DNA of 29,680 bases, from contig CAZPMT010000063.1 in the NCBI GenBank assembly GCA_964587655.1, forward strand, positions 1 to 29,680, given 5' to 3'. The notes beneath the pieces are model-generated. The model did no database searches. It was not told where the DNA came from and was given only the letters and a program-made list of their open reading frames with translations. The stretch is from CAZPMT01 sp964587655. Its GTDB lineage: Bacteria; Hydrogenedentota; Hydrogenedentia; Hydrogenedentales; SLHB01. Of the stretch, positions 7,645 to 13,756 are shown one piece after another. How positions within the stretch are numbered: the stretch's first letter is position 1; every line of letters begins with the position of its first letter. The position numbers and the translations under genes were made by a program.

Positions 7645-10023
7645 ATGGAAAAGATCGGCGGAACAGATGCCTCCCCTCATGAGTGTTGTCTTCGGGCGAG
7701 CCTCCCGGACGCCGCCAAACCACCCGGTGGCGCGATTCATGAATCAAGACTCGATCCCACTGTTGGCCGATGGAAACGCTTTGTCATGTGGGCTTGTGTA
7801 ATCGCCTTGGGCGCTGCCGCATATTACGTTCGCGTGTGGTGCAACCGGCCCGACGCCGTCACCGTGTTCACCGGAGATCTCCTTTCGAGTTACCTGCCCA
7901 ATGTCCAGTTCAGCATGGACATGCTCCGGGCCGGCAGGCTGCCGCTGTGGAATCCATATGAGTTTGCCGGCATGCCGATGTTCGCCTCGCTCGAATATGC
8001 GCCGCTTTACCCGACGACGTGGCTTGCCCTGTTAATGCCGCCGGACGCGGCACACCTGCTCACCGCCCTGCTGCATCAGTTCTTGCTCGGAACAGGCGTC
8101 TATCTCTATGCACGGCACTCGTTGAAGCTGCCGAGGGATGCATCGCTCGTCGGCGTGTTTGCACTCTGCCTCGCAGGGAGCACTCTCCGCCTAATGGGAT
8201 CTACTGCCGATGAGTTTCGCTCGTTCTCTTGGCTTCCGCTGATCCTGTTGTTGACCGACCGCGTCTTTGCGAAGCCGTGTCCCTCCCGCGCCGCCGCGCT
8301 CGCAGCCGCGGCGGCCATGCAGTTTCTCGGCGGGGAAGCAGAGATCGCCGTGCGGACTTTCCTTGTGCTCGCGCCTTATGCCGCGCTGCGCCTTGGACAG
8401 ACCTGTCGGCGCGGCGGACTCCAACATGGCGGCAGGGCCGCCGCGGCCCTTGCGTTCGCGGGCGCCGCCGCGCTCGGCCTGGCCGCCGTGCAACTGCTGC
8501 CGACCGCCGAGCTTGCCCGGCAGGGCGCGCGAAATATCGAAGGGCTGAGCTTCAAGCAGGCCTTTCAGGGAGGTCTCGGAGATGCCGCCGCCTTGTTCCG
8601 GTATATGACGTGCGATACAACGCAACCCACCGCGAAGGTCTACATCGGCGCTCTCACCTTGTTCCTTGCCCTCTATGCATGGCGGCGTCCCAAAATGGAG
8701 ACCGCATACTTCACTCTGCTTGCCCTCTGCACCTTCGACCTGATGCGCGGGGAATCGTCCTTCGTAGCGCATGTTTACTACCACCTTCCCACCGGCGCGT
8801 GGTTCCGCGCGCCGGCCCGCTTCGCGCCGTATCTCGCCACCGCCGTCGCCGTGCTTGCCGCCTGCGGCTTTCACCACCTCCATACCGATCTTGCTTCGAC
8901 AAGAACGCGGGACTACTGGGGAAGTATTGCCTTTCTTGCCGCCGGTGTTTTCGCGGCGCTTTGGTGGGATACTCATGCCACGTCCGCCGAATCGTCGGTC
9001 TTTATCCTCTCGCTGTTTGCACTCGCCGTTGCGGCAACGCTGCACCGGGTACGCGCGGCGAAGAATGCCGCCTGCGGAATGCTAACCGTGGCCGCCCTTG
9101 CTGGCATTGCGTTCATCCCATGCGCCGTTATGAACCTCCAACAATTCGTCATTCCACGAAACCCCGACTACATCTGCCTGCCGAAGACTGCGCGCGCGTT
9201 CCTCGCGGGGCGCCTGCAACCGGGCGAGCGCATATACGCCGATTTTGCCACGCTCGATTCCCAACGCGTGCCTAAGCTGGGTTTGCTCCTGCGCCAGCCT
9301 TGCATCAACGGCTTCTCACCCTTTATGCCGCGCGCTTATTGGGAGTTCTTGCGCACCTACCGTTCCGAACGCATCGAGGCCAAGGGACTAGCCGCCGCCG
9401 ATACCGGCCATGCACCCGTCGGCATCTGGGGCGGGCTTGCCCTCTCGAACGGCGCCCAGGAAGCCTTCAACCTGCTCGGCGTGCGCTACCTGATCATAGG
9501 GCTTGGCTCCGAATTGCTCTATCCCCACATGGACACCGGACAGATCCCTGCGCTGCCTGAAGGACTTCGCACGGTGTATCAGGAGGGACCGTTCGCGATC
9601 ATTGAAAATACCCAAGCATTCCCCCGCGCCTTCGTCATCCCCGACGCAGGGCAAAAGGCCGCGCCTCGTTCTCCGCTGGACCTGCTGAGGCTGGGCTCAG
9701 AGGGGCGCGTTGCGGCCAGGCTCCTGGCGGACGAGCCCGGCTATACGGCTATCGAGACGCCGCCCGGCCAAGCCGGATGGCTGGTGCTTACGGACCAGAG
9801 TTTCCCGGGATGGCGCGCTACGGTGGACGGCAGGCGCCAACCGATCGAGAGTGTAGCGGGACTGTTCCGATGCGTACGCGTCGGCGGCGCGGACCACGTG
9901 GTCGAGTTCCGGTACGCCCCTCGTACCGTTTTGCTCGGCGCAGGCGCTACCGCGCTTACCGCATTGCTGCTCATCGGCCTCAGTGTGATGCCACTTTACA
10001 GGACACACTCGTTGGAATCATAG
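7645..10023 (+). CDS. YfhO-family GT-C-type membrane glycosyltransferase
   Basis: A 792-residue polytopic membrane protein. A cytoplasmic leader of about 46 residues precedes the first helix (FVMWACVIALGAAAYYVRVW). Next comes an extracytoplasmic loop containing GDLLSSYLPNVQFSMDMLRA and GRLPLWNPYEFAGMP (77-111), the acidic and LWNPY motifs typical of YfhO and related GT-C proteins. About a dozen helices follow, with AWFRAPARFAPYLA in the middle, another family landmark. A soluble domain occupies roughly residues 575-755, and one last helix ends the protein. YfhO proteins transfer sugars from polyprenyl-phosphate carriers to extracytoplasmic acceptors, such as lipoteichoic acid in Bacillus and Listeria. 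The start is supported by GGAGG 8 bp upstream and a promoter at 7583-7611. The acceptor in a Gram-negative is unknown; protein or exopolysaccharide is possible. Confidence 0.82.
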   Translation: MEKIGGTDASPHECCLRASLPDAAKPPGGAIHESRLDPTVGRWKRFVMWACVIALGAAAYYVRVWCNRPDAVTVFTGDLLSSYLPNVQFSMDMLRAGRLPLWNPYEFAGMPMFASLEYAPLYPTTWLALLMPPDAAHLLTALLHQFLLGTGVYLYARHSLKLPRDASLVGVFALCLAGSTLRLMGSTADEFRSFSWLPLILLLTDRVFAKPCPSRAAALAAAAAMQFLGGEAEIAVRTFLVLAPYAALRLGQTCRRGGLQHGGRAAAALAFAGAAALGLAAVQLLPTAELARQGARNIEGLSFKQAFQGGLGDAAALFRYMTCDTTQPTAKVYIGALTLFLALYAWRRPKMETAYFTLLALCTFDLMRGESSFVAHVYYHLPTGAWFRAPARFAPYLATAVAVLAACGFHHLHTDLASTRTRDYWGSIAFLAAGVFAALWWDTHATSAESSVFILSLFALAVAATLHRVRAAKNAACGMLTVAALAGIAFIPCAVMNLQQFVIPRNPDYICLPKTARAFLAGRLQPGERIYADFATLDSQRVPKLGLLLRQPCINGFSPFMPRAYWEFLRTYRSERIEAKGLAAADTGHAPVGIWGGLALSNGAQEAFNLLGVRYLIIGLGSELLYPHMDTGQIPALPEGLRTVYQEGPFAIIENTQAFPRAFVIPDAGQKAAPRSPLDLLRLGSEGRVAARLLADEPGYTAIETPPGQAGWLVLTDQSFPGWRATVDGRRQPIESVAGLFRCVRVGGADHVVEFRYAPRTVLLGAGATALTALLLIGLSVMPLYRTHSLES

Positions 10024-10088
10024 TATGAGGCGGTGTAGATTGTTCGCAGTCTTCCAGGAAAGGCCGGGAGCATGCGCAAGGACGGTAT

Positions 10089-11879
10089 CTACGACTGTAA
10101 GGGACGCCTGCGGCGCCATATAAGGACGGCGCCGAGGGCAACGCTGATCAGGGCGGCGATGAACAGTCCGGTAACGCTCGCGGTGGGCAGACTGTCAGCC
10201 GGGAACACCTCTATCAGCGCTCGGGGCGACTCGTCGTAAACACCCGTGCTTTCGTCTCTCACGCGGCAGGAATACCAGCCGGCGTCTTCGGCGGTCACGG
10301 CGGGAATCGAGTACTCCGGCTCTGTCCCTCCAGGAAGCTCGATACCGTCCTTCATCCACTGATAGACGAGAGGGCCGGCTGCGCCACTCACCGTCACGCG
10401 CAGATTGAGCGGCTCATCCTCTTCAATCCATCGGCTCCGGGGCCATTCGAGAAAGACAAGGTTCCCAGTCGCGCTCGTGGTGAACGACCAAATGGGTCCG
10501 GATATCTGCCCGTAGTAGTTCTTCGCCCGCACTTGCCAGTAATACGTCGTTGCGGGACTGAGCGGCCCCGGGCCGCAGATGGGCGTACGGGCATCCCTGC
10601 GCACGGCCAGCATGGCGCCCGGGTTCGTTCCAATGTATACGTCGTACATCGTCGGGTAGGCTCCGCCGCCTATCAGAGATACAGCGTCCAGGTCGAACTG
10701 AGCCAGACCTGTGTGAGTTTCGGGAACATATTCACGGAAACTGATCCGCACGGGCTGCTCAAGAATGTCGGGTACCGCCGCGAGCAGGTCGGCCGAATGA
10801 GAAACGTACCCGGTATCCCCGGCGGTCCCAGGATTGAGGGTCGTCGAGGAAAGCGTTGCAAGCGGCGCACCGCCACCGGCAGGCTGCACCGTCACTTCGT
10901 GCTCACGAGGCTGCGACGCGCCTCCCGACGCGAGATCCCACTGGAAGCGTTCAAGCCAACTCAGAGAGACCGATAGGAAACCCGTGTTAAGTTGCACCTC
11001 CTGGAACAACTCATAGGACGCGCCGGCACTGCCGTCAAAGCTGTTTTGGGCGAAATAACTCCCCTCGGCCGGCACACCATTAGCGAAGCTTCCAGTCCAG
11101 CCGCTGCTCACCGTCCATTGCGCGGGTTCGGACCCTGGACCCGGCACACGCGTCCAGCCCGTGAAGTCGCCTAACTCAAACCCGCCGTTGACAAGCTGGT
11201 TATCGCCAACGGGGCTTCCTTGCCAACGCATCGTTGTACAAGCGGGCACGTTCGTTGCCCCATTCGCGGGCACGGGATTCGACGGTGCGCTTGGCGAGAA
11301 TGCCGCCGTCACCGACTTGTTGGCCGTCATCGTGATACGAACCGGGTTGGCGGTCACGTCTGGGACGCCTTGAACGTCCCCTATCCAACGCGAGAACTGA
11401 AAACCCGCCTCCGAAGATGCAGTGAGTTCCACAACGGAGCCTTCGACATACCATGGCCGGTTCGGTGTGCAGGAAACGCTGCCCGCGTCCTCCGGGGCTA
11501 CCGCAAAGGCCAAGGTGTAGGTGTGCCAAAACACAGCCGTCACGGCCTTGTCCGCATCCATTGCCACCGTCGTGACCATGGAGTACGGATCCGCGACCTC
11601 ACCTTCCCACATTCCGAACACGAACCCCGTGGCAGGCATCGCTATCAGCGTCACCACGGCACCGGCTGGAAACGGCACCGGAACCCCCGGCGTCATCGGC
11701 GTCCCATCGGCCGTCACGGTACCGCCGTCGATCGGCTCAATGCTCGCGGTCAGGGACCAAGGGATCCCGTAGGCCGCGGTGGGAAGCGTCACAAGAACGC
11801 ACAGGAACGCAATAGAAATGCGGGCCGTACCGCCTGCCCGTGTGAGGAACCCCAACAACGAAGGGACCCACCCTTTCAT
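10089..11879 (-). CDS. Secreted multidomain protein: bacterial repeats, split FnIII-like domain with nested lectin-like domain, Ig domain, sorting-type tail
   Basis: A 596-residue exported protein. A signal peptide spans about residues 1-38 (ISIAFLCVLVTLPTAAYG). Two InlB-B/Bacterial_repeat-type domains follow, about 42-117 and 118-195; each has the pattern GGxV..G..V.L.A....GF.F..W.G..A.K.VTA.F. A FnIII-like module begins at PSNPVPANGATNVP (199-212) and resumes at YPTMYDVYIGTNPG (408-421), ending with YYWQVRAKN and GPIWSFTT. Between these halves sits a jelly-roll-like domain with NGGFELGDFTGW (231-242). An Ig-like domain follows (about 475-558; YQWMKDGIELPGG and DAGWYSCRV). The tail is LPTAS (564-568), a hydrophobic helix and RRRR, like IPTL/PEP-CTERM sorting signals. 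It is probably an envelope or matrix adhesion protein. It is transcribed from its own promoter and is not linked to an operon. Confidence 0.8.
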   Translation of the reverse strand: MKGWVPSLLGFLTRAGGTARISIAFLCVLVTLPTAAYGIPWSLTASIEPIDGGTVTADGTPMTPGVPVPFPAGAVVTLIAMPATGFVFGMWEGEVADPYSMVTTVAMDADKAVTAVFWHTYTLAFAVAPEDAGSVSCTPNRPWYVEGSVVELTASSEAGFQFSRWIGDVQGVPDVTANPVRITMTANKSVTAAFSPSAPSNPVPANGATNVPACTTMRWQGSPVGDNQLVNGGFELGDFTGWTRVPGPGSEPAQWTVSSGWTGSFANGVPAEGSYFAQNSFDGSAGASYELFQEVQLNTGFLSVSLSWLERFQWDLASGGASQPREHEVTVQPAGGGAPLATLSSTTLNPGTAGDTGYVSHSADLLAAVPDILEQPVRISFREYVPETHTGLAQFDLDAVSLIGGGAYPTMYDVYIGTNPGAMLAVRRDARTPICGPGPLSPATTYYWQVRAKNYYGQISGPIWSFTTSATGNLVFLEWPRSRWIEEDEPLNLRVTVSGAAGPLVYQWMKDGIELPGGTEPEYSIPAVTAEDAGWYSCRVRDESTGVYDESPRALIEVFPADSLPTASVTGLFIAALISVALGAVLIWRRRRPLQS

Positions 11880-11929
11880 GATTCTGCCTCCTGGATCGAC
11901 GAAAGCGTGGCCGCCACTCCCAGTTTATT

Positions 11930-12020
11930 GACAAGATAACCGTTGCCCCACGGTGTTTCCGCCCAAGCATTCGGGCTGGACAACTCGAATGCCCGTGAGG
12001 CTACTCAGACCCTAATTGTC
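11930..12020 (-). promoter_or_regulatory. Foldable 5' leader of the secreted-protein gene (possible cis-regulatory RNA)
   Basis: The predicted transcript starts near 12020. Its 5' end GACAA (12020-12016) can pair with UUGUC (11934-11930), closing a region of about 90 nt. Inside is a 7-bp stem GCAUUCG/CGAAUGC (11992-11986 with 11973-11967), extendable by two G-U pairs. A 5-bp hairpin ACCGU/ACGGU (11954-11950 with 11943-11939) follows. A competing pairing CACGG/CCGUG (11997-11993 with 11953-11949) would exclude that hairpin. It matches no riboswitch class that I can recognise. The pairing is seen in sequence; a regulatory role is inference. Confidence 0.3.
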
Positions 12021-12026
12021 ACAGAA

Positions 12027-12056
12027 AGGATACCAGCGGGAGTGCCAAACTGTCAA
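12027..12056 (-). promoter_or_regulatory. Strong sigma-70-type promoter of the secreted-protein gene
   Basis: On the minus strand, a perfect TTGACA (12056-12051) lies 18 bp before TATCCT (12032-12027, four of six consensus positions). Transcription would start near 12020, giving an unusually long leader of about 140 nt before the ATG at 11879. Confidence 0.6.
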
Positions 12057-12155
12057 GTTCTGACGGATATGGGGTAATGTTCATGAGGCAGATCATCGTG
12101 GTAGACTATACGGCAGTACTCTTGGATAGCCGGGATCGTCGGGAGGGAGCGCCCC

Positions 12156-13553
12156 ATGTTTGAGGAAGGCATCGGAAGGCGGGAGTTTCTGACCGGTGTG
12201 TCGGCATGCGCGGTGGGTCTGGCCGCGGGAAACGAGGAAAGAATGGAACGGTTTCGGGAGGGTCGCGGCATGATGAAGAGATTGTCAACGTTCTGTTGCG
12301 ACGTTTCGCCGCCGCTTGGGACGCCGATCTATTCGAGCTACAAGCCGCTCGAGGTGATCGAGCATCCGCTGTTGGCGAAGGGGGTCGTGCTGGATGACGG
12401 CAGGCGCCGGTACGTGCTGTGTTCCTTGGACTGGTGTGAATTGCGGAACTCGTCGTACGCGCTGTTTCGACGAAAGATTGCCGAGGCGGCCGATACGGAT
12501 ATCGCGAACGTAGCGGTCCAGACCGTTCATCAGCACACGGCCCCCATGGCCGACACGGACGCCGTGAGACTGTTGGAGTCGACGGGCAGCCCGCCGCCGC
12601 TGACGCCGTCGTCGTATATCGACGACTGCGCCGAGCGCGTGGCCAAGGCCGCCAAGCGCGCCATGGCGGAACTCGCGCCGTTCGATCACGTTGGTACCGG
12701 CCAGGCGAAGGTTGACCGGGTGGCGTCAAACCGGCGCGTCCCGATCGGCGACGGCAAGGTGGGCTTTCGCGCAAGCTCGTGCAAGGATGCGAAGCTGCGC
12801 GACATGCCGGAAGGCACGATTGATCCGATGGTGAGGACTATCAGCTTCGCGAGCGGTGAACGTCCGCTGGTCCGGCTGCACTATTACGCGACGCATCCGC
12901 AGAGCTTCTATGGCGACCCGCGCGCCAGCTACGATTTTCCAGGCATGGCCCGCGAGAAACTTCAGGAGGAGGAAGGCGTTCTTCAGATTTACTTCACGGG
13001 TTGCGCGGGCGACATCGCGGCGGGGAAGTACAACGACGGGTCGCCGGGCGCGCGCGACGAGCTTTTTCAGCGTTTGCACGCCGGGATGGCGGCCTCGGCT
13101 TCTTCGACAACCTACGTGCGTGCGGAAAGGTTTGAATGGCGCAGACTGGGACTCGAACTTACGCCGCGCGAGGACGGCGCTTTCGGCGAAGCGCAGAGCC
13201 GCGCCCGCATGCAAGACGAGAAAGGCGCGGTGCTCGCAAGGCATGACGGCGCCACGGTCCTTGCGTTCCAGGCGCGGCGCCACGCGCCGCTCGAGTTGAG
13301 CGCGCTTCAGATCGGCGGCGTTCGCATCCTCCACTTGCCCGGAGAGATGATGATCGACTACCAGCTCTTTGCGCAGCAGTTGCGTCCGAATGATTTTGTG
13401 GCGGTTGCCGCCTATGGGGACTGCGGACCCGGATACGTCTGCCTGGAACGATCCTTCGGCGAGGGGGGTTATGAACCCACGGCTTCGTTGGTCGAGCCGG
13501 GTTCGGAAGGGCCGATGCGCGAGGCCATACGCCTGCTGCTCGATGTGAGTTGA
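12156..13553 (+). CDS. Neutral/alkaline non-lysosomal ceramidase-like protein with Tat signal
   Basis: A 465-residue protein with a twin-arginine signal near its start (GRREFLTGVSACAVG, residues 7-21), implying folded export, fitting a metal-containing enzyme. The body resembles the N-terminal domain of neutral ceramidases: an early SPPLGTPIYS segment (51-60), a zinc-ligand-like HQH in VQTVHQHTAPMADTD (121-135; H125, H127), a second histidine in YYATHPQS (243-250; H247), and FTGCAGDIAAGKY (280-292), equivalent to the family's QGxxGD(I/V) segment. It lacks the C-terminal domain of true ceramidases (usually 650 or more residues), like many planctomycete-type homologues. Whether it cleaves ceramide is unproven. 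GGGAGG lies 6-11 bp upstream of the ATG. It is a single gene, divergent from the secreted protein. Confidence 0.72.
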   Translation: MFEEGIGRREFLTGVSACAVGLAAGNEERMERFREGRGMMKRLSTFCCDVSPPLGTPIYSSYKPLEVIEHPLLAKGVVLDDGRRRYVLCSLDWCELRNSSYALFRRKIAEAADTDIANVAVQTVHQHTAPMADTDAVRLLESTGSPPPLTPSSYIDDCAERVAKAAKRAMAELAPFDHVGTGQAKVDRVASNRRVPIGDGKVGFRASSCKDAKLRDMPEGTIDPMVRTISFASGERPLVRLHYYATHPQSFYGDPRASYDFPGMAREKLQEEEGVLQIYFTGCAGDIAAGKYNDGSPGARDELFQRLHAGMAASASSTTYVRAERFEWRRLGLELTPREDGAFGEAQSRARMQDEKGAVLARHDGATVLAFQARRHAPLELSALQIGGVRILHLPGEMMIDYQLFAQQLRPNDFVAVAAYGDCGPGYVCLERSFGEGGYEPTASLVEPGSEGPMREAIRLLLDVS

Positions 13554-13642
13554 GTACCCGCCTTCGCCGCAAGTTCACGCGGGAATGCGTTTCTTCGATT
13601 ACGATTACGCGCACTAAGGTGGCTGTCGATCCAGTGCGTGAA

Positions 13643-13671
13643 TTGTTAGGTGGTGACCGAAATGCTACACT
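13643..13671 (+). promoter_or_regulatory. Sigma-70-type promoter of the TPR gene
   Basis: TTGTTA (13643-13648) and TACACT (13666-13671) are separated by 17 bp, and the -10 is preceded by TGC, an extended -10 element. Transcription would start near 13678, about 80 bp before the ATG at 13757. It lies in the 203-bp space after the ceramidase-like gene. Confidence 0.5.
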
Positions 13672-13756
13672 ACAAATGAGCGTGAGGTCGTGACGCGCGC
13701 GGGTGTGGAATCATTTATCACGGACCTCAAGGGATGTGAGACGGGGTTGAGTTGTC

